Source: an uncultured Alistipes sp.
GTDB taxonomy: Bacteria > Bacteroidota > Bacteroidia > Bacteroidales > Rikenellaceae
Direction: 5' to 3'
DNA: 64,000 nucleotides
Assembly (NCBI GenBank): GCA_900769405.1
Contig: CAAGGL010000008.1
Location: 62,001 to 126,000, forward strand
Shown one piece after another: positions 18,201-25,676 of the stretch. The translations under genes were made by a program, and so were the position numbers. The notes under the pieces are model-generated. The model did no database searches and was not told where the DNA came from. It saw only the letters and a program-made list of their open reading frames with translations. Positions within the stretch are counted from its first letter, which is position 1. The number at the start of each line of letters is the position of its first letter.

Positions 18201-18593
18201 GGTCAGGTTAGCCTTCTTCTGAGTACCGAAACCTACGACAACAACGTCGTCGATCATCTGAGCGTCATCCTTCAAGGTTACGATCATACCGTCATAAGCC
18301 TTAACGGTCTGTGCAACGTAACCAATGTAAGATACCACTACGTTAGCACCTTCGGGCACTGTCAGCACGAAGTTACCATTTGCATCAGTGGTCATACCAT
18401 TAGTCTGGTTGTCCGCCTGAATTACCGTAGCACCGAGGACGGGAGCACCTGCCGAGTCCTTAACGGTACCTGAAACCTTGACTGACTTCTGAATCTCGGT
18501 GCTTTCGCTCCAAGCCTCAGCTGCCATCAAATTCGTTGTGCACACTGCCAGAGCCAGCGTGAACAACAAACCAATAGTCAATTTTCTTTTCAT
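15219..18593 (-). CDS. susC: SusC/RagA-family TonB-dependent outer-membrane transporter
   Basis: The 1124-residue protein has a signal peptide (to about residue 25), a carboxypeptidase-D-like regulatory domain (VSGTVKDSAGAPVLGATVIQ), a TonB-box region (MIDDVVVVGFGTQKKANLTG), a plug with KPIVDVSKGLQGTVPGL and SIYGTRGAYGVVLITSK, and a 22-strand barrel ending in a C-terminal Phe (CGVQISF). There is no STN domain, so no direct anti-sigma signalling is expected. It imports large ligands captured by SusD. The upstream region has a single clear promoter lying inside an inverted-repeat-flanked segment, suggesting that expression switches by DNA inversion. Confidence 0.96.
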   Translation of the reverse strand: MKRKLTIGLLFTLALAVCTTNLMAAEAWSESTEIQKSVKVSGTVKDSAGAPVLGATVIQADNQTNGMTTDANGNFVLTVPEGANVVVSYIGYVAQTVKAYDGMIVTLKDDAQMIDDVVVVGFGTQKKANLTGAVSSVDVAKTFDSKPIVDVSKGLQGTVPGLTITFGTADLGESASIKVRGTTSVYGNNTPLILLDGVEISDLSFVNPDNIANISVLKDAASASIYGTRGAYGVVLITSKDGSEVKDRAKITYSANFAWQEPIDLPKYATGYDVLKAMEFTMLANKNTSGLYDSEAFGMYYSKLLDPIKNWLDNNLEAYNNGELDQTYVYGRDYEYNASGVAHFYRVVDPNKEILKDNAFQHSHNLTVAGSSGKTSYNVSVNYYKQDGLLKMAEEQSMQRVTANVSTSSQVKKWLRIGTKMMYTEKVFKYPNSNSGSGSNLFTYTMRFPTFFPFGISDGGIDPNTGESVSAAAAGGKGLYFRHGNGFVVGYPTQKGQDDYMRVGANVDINIVKGLTFHADYTRSILNYISNAVSLPVYVANWWSAYSPKYALVSTNSVSKTIVKNRANAFNAYFDYNVDFCKDHNLAVKVGFNSDDYFTQNIGASAKNLINNLYPVLSLTTDANGKATVSESKKQRTAAGFFGRINYNWKDKLLLELNGRLDGSSKFAAGQRWGFFPSGSIGYRLSEENFMKNQNVISNLKVRASYGMIGNQDVIASDYHPFMTTIGNSSLSWIGPNSANGSLTYFGMPGVSNPALTWESIETLDVGLDLGFLNNDLNIVFDWFQRQTTGMLVQADQVAYEIGLPSMPKVNAGNMRTRGWEVQVDYNHSFNKDFRIYATATVADSKAKITAWGSNTGAITGYYVGKEWGEIWGFKTADAYFTADEAANGVLLADGSRVGINEVYQKALYKSGFRYGEGDVKYEDLNGDGKVDSGKGTIDDHGDLIRIGNTTPRYEYSLRAGLQWKGLDFEFLFQGVGKREMWSQSSRILPLTQGRSTNIFTDQLDYYTPENPDAKFPRPYIGHTGSINGLSNGANNYYSQTKYLSNMAYLRLKNVTLGYTLPKNLTMKAMIEKVRVYVSAQNLLTFDHLNGAIDPEYNVSGTADTGGRGNPFCRTWSCGVQISF

Positions 18594-18694
18594 AGAGTAA
18601 AAAATTTAAGTTAGATAAAGATTTAAGTAACAGTGGTGTATCTGTTTTTCTTTTAATAATTATTGTTCCCCTTTTACAAATTTTAATTGTCCAT

Positions 18695-18712
18695 TTACTT
18701 CCACTAATGAGA
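18695..18712 (+). repeat. Inverted repeat, susC-proximal arm
   Basis: TTACTTCCACTAATGAGA is the perfect reverse complement of 18901-18918. It lies about 100 bases before the susC start, between the gene and its promoter. Confidence 0.85.
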
Positions 18713-18746
18713 CACAGATCACATCTGAGCACCCCATATAGTTATA

Positions 18747-18778
18747 CAAAAATAAACAAAGTTTTCCAAATAGCCAAA
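18747..18778 (-). promoter_or_regulatory. Promoter of susCD, inside the putatively invertible segment
   Basis: On the minus strand TTTG (18775-18778), 20 bases, then TATTTTTG (18747-18754) matches the Bacteroidota consensus in sequence and spacing. It points toward susC. Transcription would start near 18740 and give a leader of about 150 bases. Confidence 0.75.
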
Positions 18779-18900
18779 TTTTATCATCTTTTTCGCAAAA
18801 ATAATTTAGAGCTTAATTTCCCTCTCTGACTACGCCCTCGGCATTATCGTCCATAAACTCATAAAATAGCCCTCACCTATCTACAATGGACATTTGCGGT

Positions 18901-18918
18901 TCTCATTAGTGGAAGTAA
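18901..18918 (-). repeat. Inverted repeat, distal arm
   Basis: TCTCATTAGTGGAAGTAA is the exact reverse complement of 18695-18712; 188 bases lie between the arms. The rest of the gene-free stretch 18594-19141 holds the promoter described, an AT-rich leader, and a featureless 18919-19087. Confidence 0.85.
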
Positions 18919-19087
18919 TTAGTATCTGAAAGCAGTTTTATAAGGGTGGCTGCACGGCGGCTAATTCTGAAATGAAGAGGCGCACCCATCACACTCCACA
19001 GCTCGACAACGACAAGAGACTCAGCGCGCGCTCCTCGCGTACGAATTGAGTTCTCTTGTGTTGCGCGAGTGCATTTTCAACAAAAGC

Positions 19088-19119
19088 CTTGCGATTCACG
19101 CCACAAATCACGATATTTG
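19088..19119 (+). promoter_or_regulatory. Possible promoter of the VTT-domain protein gene
   Basis: CTTG (19088-19091), 20 bases, then GATATTTG (19112-19119) is one mismatch from each consensus box. It ends 22 bases before the chosen ATG and argues against longer upstream starts. Confidence 0.4.
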
Positions 19120-19141
19120 CATAGTGATATACGCAAACAGA

Positions 19142-19600
19142 ATGGATTGGTTGATCGACTTAGGATATTTGGGATTGTTCATCGGAACATTTGTGGCGGG
19201 AACGGTGCTGCCGCTCTCGTCCGACGTACTGATGGTCGGGCTGCTCGCCGCAGGCGGCAACCCGTGGATCTGTCTGGTCATCGCCACCATCGGCAACTGG
19301 TCGGGCGCGATGACCTCCTATGCGCTGGGTTGGTTCGCCAAGTGGGAGTGGCTCGAAAAGTATTTCAAGATTAGCCCCGACGCCATCGAACGCCAGCACC
19401 ACCGCATCGACCGCTATGGTATCTGGCTTGCGGCGATCTATTGGGCGCCGATTGTGGGCATAGTGATTATGGTCGCACTCGGACTCTATAAGATTCGTCC
19501 GCGCACAACCGCTCTGGTCGCCCTTGTCGGGGCGTTCTTACGTTTTCTGTTTTGGATTTTGATGAATGCCGTCTTACAGCAAACTGCCCTATTTTCGTGA
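19142..19600 (+). CDS. YqaA/DedA-like small membrane protein (VTT domain)
   Basis: The 152-residue protein begins MDWLIDLGYLGLFIGTFVAGTVLPLSSDVLM and has about four membrane segments. The pattern LGLFIGTFVAGTVLPLSSD and the later GNWSGAMTSYALGWFAK match the YqaA branch of the SNARE-associated / VTT family. These proteins are related to DedA proteins, some of which flip lipids; the function of this branch is not settled. An upstream in-frame start at 19046 is rejected because it adds 32 residues without a helix and precedes the likely promoter. The 3' end overlaps the convergent ROK gene by 12 bases. Confidence 0.82.
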   Translation: MDWLIDLGYLGLFIGTFVAGTVLPLSSDVLMVGLLAAGGNPWICLVIATIGNWSGAMTSYALGWFAKWEWLEKYFKISPDAIERQHHRIDRYGIWLAAIYWAPIVGIVIMVALGLYKIRPRTTALVALVGAFLRFLFWILMNAVLQQTALFS

Positions 19601-20698
19601 ATCTAACTCATTGAGCGCAAAGGCGTACGCTCCGAGCGATACGGCTCGGCTCGCACCCAACTTCGAGAAGATTATACCGATACGTTTTTCGGGGTCGTAG
19701 CTCACCGTACGGTCGCTGCCATAGACCTTCAACTCGCGCTGCTCGCCACGTGCAAAACGCGCGAACTGCTCCTCGTTATCAAGTTCATAGACCGCCACCG
19801 GCATACGCGCCGTACGCTCACCCTCGGTGAGTTGCGACAGCGTCGAGCGCATCTCGGCCAGCACCGACGGCATTATATATTTACGCGCGCCCGTCAGGCC
19901 GCCACCCACAACGATCAGACCGTCCAAAAGCGATGCCACCGACGCAAAAGCGTCACCCGTTGCGCGACCAAACTCGGCAAACGACCCGATAGCTGCCGCA
20001 CGATCACCCTCGCGCACACCCTCGGCAATTTCGTAGATCTCCTTGGGCGTCAGTCCGTGATCTGCCACGCCCGACAGCTCGCCATAGACGCGCTGCACGG
20101 CACGAATCGACACGCTATCCTCGACAATCGCGTCGGGGTAAATTCGATTGCGCAGGCAGTAGATCTCGACGCACGAATTGTCGCCCACGTGCATACGATT
20201 ATCGACCGACATTCCGAATCCGAAACCCGTACCCCACGTGAAACCCAGCAGGTTATGGAATCGTTTGGCACTACCTGCCGCCTCCAAGCGTTCGTTCACC
20301 TCGGGCAGAGCACCCGCCAGCGCCTCGCCATAAGCAAACAGATCGGCGTCGTTGTTGATCCACACGGGCAGACCAAATCGCTCGCTCAGGTAGTCACCCA
20401 GCGCCACGCCCTCGCTCAGGCAGGGGAACGTAGGCAGAAAACCGCCACCGATGATTCCGCGCGGGTAGTCCGCCGGACCGGGGAAGGCAAAGCTGATCGC
20501 CACCGCAGGCTCGGTAAGTTGTGCCATCACGCGCTCGAAACCCTCGACAATGGTCTGCATACAGAGGTCGAGATCGTGGGCATTCGACGGCAGCGTAACT
20601 GGCTCAGCGACAAATTGATTGGCACGGATTGCACCAAAGACAAAGTTGGTTCCGCCCGCATCGAGCGTTATGACTGTACGAGGATCGTTGCTATACAT
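19589..20698 (-). CDS. ROK-family sugar kinase
   Basis: The 369-residue protein begins VITLDAGGTNFVFGAIRANQ, the phosphate-1 loop of ROK/ASKHA kinases, and later shows SFAFPGPADY, VWINNDADLFAYGE (the catalytic Asp lies in this NNDA motif), and the adenosine motif DGLIVVGGGLTGA. The typical ROK zinc motif (CxCGxxGC) is not evident; a segment around NSCVEIYCLRN sits in its place. The product would phosphorylate glucose, mannose or an amino sugar in the cytoplasm. Its neighbours do not reveal the substrate. Confidence 0.87.
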   Translation of the reverse strand: MYSNDPRTVITLDAGGTNFVFGAIRANQFVAEPVTLPSNAHDLDLCMQTIVEGFERVMAQLTEPAVAISFAFPGPADYPRGIIGGGFLPTFPCLSEGVALGDYLSERFGLPVWINNDADLFAYGEALAGALPEVNERLEAAGSAKRFHNLLGFTWGTGFGFGMSVDNRMHVGDNSCVEIYCLRNRIYPDAIVEDSVSIRAVQRVYGELSGVADHGLTPKEIYEIAEGVREGDRAAAIGSFAEFGRATGDAFASVASLLDGLIVVGGGLTGARKYIMPSVLAEMRSTLSQLTEGERTARMPVAVYELDNEEQFARFARGEQRELKVYGSDRTVSYDPEKRIGIIFSKLGASRAVSLGAYAFALNELDSRK

Positions 20699-20803
20699 AT
20701 TTTGCGTTGTTTTAGTTGGGTTTGACCGAGCAAATTTCGCACCTTCGGCTACTCGGATTGTTCAAAGTTACTGATTTTCCGCGAAACACCAATACCCACA
20801 CAC

Positions 20804-20839
20804 AAAAAAAACGACTGCCCGAACCGAATCGGGCAGTCG
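20804..20839 (-). terminator. Terminator after the hypothetical gene at 20863-21552
   Basis: On the minus strand CGACTGCCCGA pairs with TCGGGCAGTCG (20812-20839) around a 6-base loop, followed by eight Ts. Confidence 0.9.
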
Positions 20840-20862
20840 CAAACATTATCGCAAACTACGAT

Positions 20863-21552
20863 TTACTTACCATCTTCGAACTCCACGCCCAGGCGCTTAC
20901 CCGTGCGGAACTTCGAGTTCTCCATCTTGGTATTGAACTGATCAACCGTCGCGCGGCTCACGCTGCTGTAAGGCGGCACAAGCAGGTCGAAATCAAACGC
21001 AAACTCGATAGCCGACTCCAACACCGAGATAATCGTCGTGCGATCGATGCGCTCCACACCAAAACGGCGATAGCTGTACGGAGTCTTCATACGACCCTCG
21101 ACAAAGAACGCACCATCGGTGTTAATAAACAGACGACCAATCAGATAACCCTCGTCCTCGTTACGGTTGTAGCGGAACGAATCGGCCAGGAAGTTGTAGA
21201 TATTGATCACACCGCAGTAGCTGCGTTCACGCTCCTGCTCGACGTAATCGACACCCAGAACGGGGTGCGACGCATCGAAATCGAATACGTTGGTGTGCAT
21301 CGTGAAGATCAACATTTCGCCCGCGATCTGGATTTGAGCCTCATACTTACCGCGGTCACGATAGTCGATACGCACGCGTTTATCGAGCTTGCCTTCGAGC
21401 TCGTCGTCGAATTCGGCATTCATCTCGTGCAAGCACTCTTTGAGCAGATTGAACGCCATAAAGGTGTTGTCGAACACCCTCTGTTTGAGATTTGATTTTT
21501 TGATCAGGGTTGCTAAGATCTCCGATCTATGACCCATTGTGTCGTTATCCAT
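20863..21552 (-). CDS. Conserved hypothetical protein (229 residues, soluble)
   Basis: I do not recognise a named family. The protein is soluble, rich in acidic and aromatic residues, has no signal peptide or membrane helix, and alternates short charged strands (GEMLIFTMHTNVFDF, GYLIGRLFINTDGAFFVEGRMKT). It resembles the conserved, uncharacterised cytoplasmic proteins found in many Bacteroidales. It starts 45 bases after the LysM glucosaminidase gene on the same strand, so the two may be one transcript, and it ends at a strong terminator. No function is proposed. Confidence 0.75.
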   Translation of the reverse strand: MDNDTMGHRSEILATLIKKSNLKQRVFDNTFMAFNLLKECLHEMNAEFDDELEGKLDKRVRIDYRDRGKYEAQIQIAGEMLIFTMHTNVFDFDASHPVLGVDYVEQERERSYCGVINIYNFLADSFRYNRNEDEGYLIGRLFINTDGAFFVEGRMKTPYSYRRFGVERIDRTTIISVLESAIEFAFDFDLLVPPYSSVSRATVDQFNTKMENSKFRTGKRLGVEFEDGK

Positions 21553-21597
21553 ATATAATTAAAATGATGTACTTAACTCACTGCACGCCCACCGCAT

Positions 21598-22596
21598 TTA
21601 GCGCAGTTTAACGTGCTGACCCTCGTGCAACGTCGCATCGCTCGACAGGCGGTTGAGCGTCGCTAACTTAGCCAATCGAACGCCATAGCGCTGTGCTACC
21701 GAGCGCACCGTTTCGCCCTCCGCAGCCGTATGATAGAGCTCCGAGCCCACATAACGGGTCTGCTTGCGCTGCAAGAACACGCGCTCGCCCTCGGCCAGCT
21801 CCGCACCCACAGCCACATCGTTGAACTTGTAGATCTTCTTAACGGGCAGATCGAACAGCGCGGCAATCTTTGCGTAGGTGTCGCCCTGCTTTGGCTCAAC
21901 GAACTCGACGCCATTGACCATCTGCACCGAGTAGCCGTGATGAGGGTTGACCGTCACCGTATAGTTATCAATATCAACCACTTCGCTCTCCTTTGTGGGT
22001 TGCGCGGGAATATCGGCCACGATCTCCTGCTCGACCTTCTCCACCTCGGCAACACGCTGTTCGAGCGCATCCTCGCCGCGATCGTAGAGGTAGAGTTTAT
22101 TCTCCTCGATGATGCGGATCAACTTCTCGGCATACTGCGGATCGGTGGCATAACCTGCCGCCTTCAAACCGCGCGCCCACGCCTTGTAGTCGGTCTCCGA
22201 GTGGCGGAACAACGAATCGTAACGCGGCTGAGTATCAATGTAATTGGCGTGATCCTCGTACGATTCCTCCGCCGAATGATACTTGCGGAAACACTCGCCC
22301 TTGGCATCATCATCGTGGCTGATCGTAGCGCCCGTCCAATTCTTCTTGCACTTGATACCGAAGTGGTTATTGGCCTCGACCGCCAGACGACCATTGCCGT
22401 TGTTCGACTCCAAGATACCCTGCGCGAGGGTAATGCTCGCGGGGATACCATACTTCTCCTGGTGCTCGACCGCAATCTTATTCCAGCGCGCGATGTACTC
22501 CTCGGTGGTATATTTGATACGACTCTGCGACGACACTGCCGTCCAAACAAACAGCGCTGCCAGCGTCGCCAAGAGTGTGCGAATATCGATCTTCAT
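21598..22596 (-). CDS. Exported glucosaminidase (GH73 type) with two LysM domains
   Basis: The 332-residue protein has a signal peptide (to about residue 23). A glucosaminidase domain follows: YIARWNKIAVEHQEKYGIPASITLAQGILESNNGNGRLAVEANNH carries the catalytic glutamate in GILESNNGNG, then HFGIKCKKNW and YADPQYA-like sequence (YATDPQYAEKLIRII). Two LysM modules sit at the C-terminus (about residues 230-280 and 288-332), binding GlcNAc chains. It should cut peptidoglycan between GlcNAc and MurNAc in the periplasm, for example in cell separation. It is divergent from the DUF4254 gene. Confidence 0.93.
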   Translation of the reverse strand: MKIDIRTLLATLAALFVWTAVSSQSRIKYTTEEYIARWNKIAVEHQEKYGIPASITLAQGILESNNGNGRLAVEANNHFGIKCKKNWTGATISHDDDAKGECFRKYHSAEESYEDHANYIDTQPRYDSLFRHSETDYKAWARGLKAAGYATDPQYAEKLIRIIEENKLYLYDRGEDALEQRVAEVEKVEQEIVADIPAQPTKESEVVDIDNYTVTVNPHHGYSVQMVNGVEFVEPKQGDTYAKIAALFDLPVKKIYKFNDVAVGAELAEGERVFLQRKQTRYVGSELYHTAAEGETVRSVAQRYGVRLAKLATLNRLSSDATLHEGQHVKLR

Positions 22597-22699
22597 ACTA
22601 TTAATTCAATGAATGTTAAGGTGCAAAGTTAATGAAAGTTTGCACATTTCTTGCACTCTCCGACTCGAAACAACGAATATTTTACTTTTTTTAACTTTT

Positions 22700-22734
22700 T
22701 TTGCTTCTTCGTGCAACATTATTGACTACTTTTG
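22700..22734 (+). promoter_or_regulatory. Putative promoter of the DUF4254-GT9 operon
   Basis: TACTTTTG (22727-22734) is a perfect -7 box. TTTG (22700-22703) lies 23 bases upstream, slightly farther than usual. Confidence 0.5.
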
Positions 22735-22794
22735 CGTCTTAATTATAGCGCAAACCGATTTCAAGAATATTAATTTCATTAAGATAACGTATAT

Positions 22795-23400
22795 ATGCTG
22801 ACTGAAAAGGCCAACAACATCTTCCGTCGCGCTATCGACGACTACCACCGCCACGACAACGTGGACGCCGTGATCGAAAACCCCTATGAGGAGGGCTCGC
22901 TCGAACACCTGCTCTATCTCAAAAATTGGATCGACACCGTGCAGTGGCACTTCGAAGATATTATCCGCGACCCGCACATCGACCCCGTTGACGCTCTCAA
23001 CCTCAAACGTCGTATCGACCACTCGAACCAGGTTCGTTGCGATATGGTCGAGTACATCGATTCGTATCTGCTCAACAAGTATAAGGATATCGTTCCCGCC
23101 GCAGATGCTCGCATCAACACCGAGACCCCCGCGTGGGCAATCGACCGTCTGTCGATCCTCGCACTCAAAATCTACCATATGCGCGCCGAGGTCGAGCGTG
23201 ACGATGTAGATGAGGAGCACCGCGCAGCTTGTCAGGCGAAACTCGACATCCTCGTGCAGCAGCAGGCCGACCTCTCGACCGCTATCGAGGAGTTGATCGA
23301 GGATATTGAGGCCGGTCGTAAGTATATGAAGGTCTATCGCCAGATGAAGATGTACAACGACCCCGCGCTCAACCCCATTCTCTATGCCAAAAAGCAATAG
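22795..23400 (+). CDS. DUF4254 family protein
   Basis: The 201-residue protein is all-helical by appearance, highly charged, without signal peptide. Family marks include SLEHLLYLKNWIDTVQWHFEDIIRDP, LKRRIDHSNQVRCDMVEYID and the ending PILYAKK. DUF4254 proteins have no established function but often lie beside glycosyltransferase genes, as here: the stop overlaps the next start by 17 bases, so translation is coupled. A role in lipopolysaccharide or another surface glycan is inferred from this neighbour only. Confidence 0.88.
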   Translation: MLTEKANNIFRRAIDDYHRHDNVDAVIENPYEEGSLEHLLYLKNWIDTVQWHFEDIIRDPHIDPVDALNLKRRIDHSNQVRCDMVEYIDSYLLNKYKDIVPAADARINTETPAWAIDRLSILALKIYHMRAEVERDDVDEEHRAACQAKLDILVQQQADLSTAIEELIEDIEAGRKYMKVYRQMKMYNDPALNPILYAKKQ

Positions 23401-24397
23401 AATACTCGTCGTGCGCCTCTCGGCGATGGGCGACGTGGCGATGACGGTGCACGCCGTCGCCGCACTGCGCCGCTCCTATCCCGATATGGCGATCACGGTG
23501 CTCACGCGTCGCGCCTGGGTACCCTTCTACCGCGACATCGAGCGCATCGACTTCCTGACGCTCGAAGGCACGAATGGTGAGAAGGGCTTTAAGCGCGTCT
23601 GCCAGCTGGCGGGCGTGGCTGCCGCAAGCGGCGTTACGCACATGGCCGATCTGCACGATGTTTTGCGCACCAAGTTGCTGCGCACGTTGTTGCGTCTGCG
23701 CGGTTGCCGCATTGCCAAAATCGACAAGGAGAAGGCACTGAAACAGCGCGCCACACGCCCCACCGATAAGGATCTCACACCCTTGCGACATAGCGTCGAA
23801 CGCTATGCCGATGTACTTGCGCGCGTGGGTTATCCGATTGATCTGCCGTGTGTTGAACGTCACCAGCGCACGCTGCCCGCTCCCTTTGGCGAGCGCACCG
23901 AGGGTCGCTGGATCGGCATTGCACCCTTCTCGAAGCAGGAGGGTAAGACCTACCCTTCGCCTCTGCGCGAGCAGTTGGTCGAGCAGGCTGCCGCGAAGTT
24001 CGACCGCGTGTTTGTATTCTCGGGTGGAGGCGCCGAGCGCGAATTTGCCGGCACAATGGAGAGCCGCCACAAGAATGTAACGGCGGTCTTCGGGCGTATC
24101 CGCCTTGACGAGGAGGTCGATCTGATGGCCAACCTCGACGCGATGGTATCGATGGACTCGTCGGCAATGCATATGGCATCGCTCGTAGGCACACCGACCG
24201 TCTCGGTTTGGGGCGCAACGCACCCTGCCACGGGCTTCTATGGCTGGGGAGGCGATGCAGAGAATCAGATGCAGCTCGATCTACCCTGCCGACCCTGCTC
24301 GGTCTATGGCGAAAAAGCCTGTCAGTTTGGTGATTACCGCTGTATGCGCGTCGCGCCTGAACAGATTATCGGGCGTCTGAACGCCATCACAAAATAG
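23384..24397 (+). CDS. Glycosyltransferase family 9 (heptosyltransferase-like)
   Basis: The 337-residue protein begins ILVVRLSAMGDVAMTVHAVAALRRSYP, the GT9 N-terminal Rossmann start, and has IGIAPFSKQEGKTYP (acceptor-side GTP/ADP pocket region) and the C-terminal donor-binding VSMDSSAMHMASLVGTPTVSVWG. GT9 enzymes add heptose or related sugars to the lipopolysaccharide core from ADP-heptose on the inner face of the membrane. A Cys cluster near the C-terminus (CRPCSVYGEKACQFGDYRCM) is common in this family. The start overlaps DUF4254. Confidence 0.9.
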   Translation: MPKSNRILVVRLSAMGDVAMTVHAVAALRRSYPDMAITVLTRRAWVPFYRDIERIDFLTLEGTNGEKGFKRVCQLAGVAAASGVTHMADLHDVLRTKLLRTLLRLRGCRIAKIDKEKALKQRATRPTDKDLTPLRHSVERYADVLARVGYPIDLPCVERHQRTLPAPFGERTEGRWIGIAPFSKQEGKTYPSPLREQLVEQAAAKFDRVFVFSGGGAEREFAGTMESRHKNVTAVFGRIRLDEEVDLMANLDAMVSMDSSAMHMASLVGTPTVSVWGATHPATGFYGWGGDAENQMQLDLPCRPCSVYGEKACQFGDYRCMRVAPEQIIGRLNAITK

Positions 24398-24400
24398 AGA

Positions 24401-24431
24401 AATGCCCGCAAGCACTTGCGGGCATTTTTTA
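24401..24431. terminator. Bidirectional terminator between GT9 and the efflux operon
   Basis: AATGCCCGCAAG pairs with CTTGCGGGCATT around a very small loop and is followed by a T-run on the plus strand. It overlaps the last codon of the convergent TolC gene. Confidence 0.85.
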
Positions 24432-25676
24432 TTCCAACGAGGTCACGCGGCGATACTCCGCCACCGATAAATGTAGGTTCAAAGCCGCCTCCAACGCATT
24501 CTCATAGACCTGCAACCACGACAACTGCGCCGACAACACATCGAGAATCGTCAGCTGCCCCTCGTTATAGGAGTAGGTACTCAGTTCGAGGTTCTCGCGC
24601 GCGATGTCCAGATTGCGACGCGAGGCGAGCGACTGCGAAAGGCTGTTTTCGATCGAGGACCAAGCGTCGGTTTCGTCGCGTATGATCTGATCGCGCAGTT
24701 GGGCGTGCTCCTGTTCACGCACGGCAAGTTGCTGACGAGCAACGCCTTCCGAGCGCCGTCGCGCACCCCAATGAAATATCGGAACATCGACCGAGAGGTT
24801 CACCGACCCGTCAATTGTCGTGTGCCACTTGGTGTTGGGCGAGCGCGTCTGCCACACCGCCCCAATGCCCGCCGACACCTGCGGCAGGTAGGACGAGCGC
24901 GCCAACCGAATTCCAATCAGCGACTGCTCGACACGCAACTGCGACGCGAGGAAATCGCCCCGTCGATCGAGTATCTCGTCAAGCACCATTCGCGCAGGCA
25001 TTTCGACCGCCGTCATCACACTATCGGCAGGCACATTTCCCGCCGCCTGCTCGACTCCCATCAGCACGTTAAAGTTATGAAGAGCAACCTGATAGGCCTG
25101 CTCGGCCGCCACCAATCCATACTCCGCCTCGCTCAGTCGCGTATCGGTCATCAGCACATCGCTCCGCGAGATATAACCATTCTCGAAACGTGCATCGACA
25201 ACTCGTTTCAGCGAGCGAATGATGGCGACATATTGCTCGGTGATGCGCAGTCGATCACGCGCCGCAGCCAGATTCCAATAGGCATCATCGGCCGCATAGA
25301 TCACCTCGACCTGCGTAAAAAATTCGTCACACAGCGCCGCATCGGCACCCACGCGATCGCGCTCATACGTAGCACGCCGCGCTCCACCCGCATAGATCGT
25401 TTGAACCACAAGCGGTTGCACCGAGAATGAGAAGGGTTTAACCCCTGCGTGCTGACGCAGCGCAACATCGAATCGACCCGCCGCATCGAGACGTGGCAGA
25501 AGACCCGTACGACTCAGCGCGGCCTGCTCATCGGCGGCGAGGGTCGTTGCCCGCGCAATACGCAGTGCGTGGCTGTAATCGACCACCGCAAGTCGATACT
25601 CCTCGATCGAGATCCGATTCTGCGCGCACAAGGTCAGCGCACTGAAAATCAACGATATAATCAACAATTTTCTCAT
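24429..25676 (-). CDS. TolC-family outer-membrane efflux channel
   Basis: The 415-residue protein has a signal peptide (cut after LTLCA) and the repeated coiled-coil layout of outer-membrane efflux proteins, for example ALSRTGLLPRLDAAGRFD in the first repeat and VEQSLIGIRLARSSYLPQVSAG in the second. It forms the outer duct of the tripartite pump. Its start overlaps the end of the permease gene by four bases (25673-25676), so it is the last cistron of adaptor-permease-channel. Confidence 0.92.
   Translation of the reverse strand: MRKLLIISLIFSALTLCAQNRISIEEYRLAVVDYSHALRIARATTLAADEQAALSRTGLLPRLDAAGRFDVALRQHAGVKPFSFSVQPLVVQTIYAGGARRATYERDRVGADAALCDEFFTQVEVIYAADDAYWNLAAARDRLRITEQYVAIIRSLKRVVDARFENGYISRSDVLMTDTRLSEAEYGLVAAEQAYQVALHNFNVLMGVEQAAGNVPADSVMTAVEMPARMVLDEILDRRGDFLASQLRVEQSLIGIRLARSSYLPQVSAGIGAVWQTRSPNTKWHTTIDGSVNLSVDVPIFHWGARRRSEGVARQQLAVREQEHAQLRDQIIRDETDAWSSIENSLSQSLASRRNLDIARENLELSTYSYNEGQLTILDVLSAQLSWLQVYENALEAALNLHLSVAEYRRVTSLE

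Noticed and set aside
15330..18473. 1047-codon open frame antisense to susC
   Set aside because: Composition is low-complexity Val/Leu/Arg-rich, with no recognisable domain; it is a mirror of the susC gene.
18973..19050. 25-codon ORF starting MKRRTHHTPQ between susC and the VTT gene
   Set aside because: Too short, no promoter close to it and no recognisable features.
19046..19141. 32-residue extension of the VTT-domain protein
   Set aside because: It precedes the likely promoter and adds nothing membrane-like or conserved.
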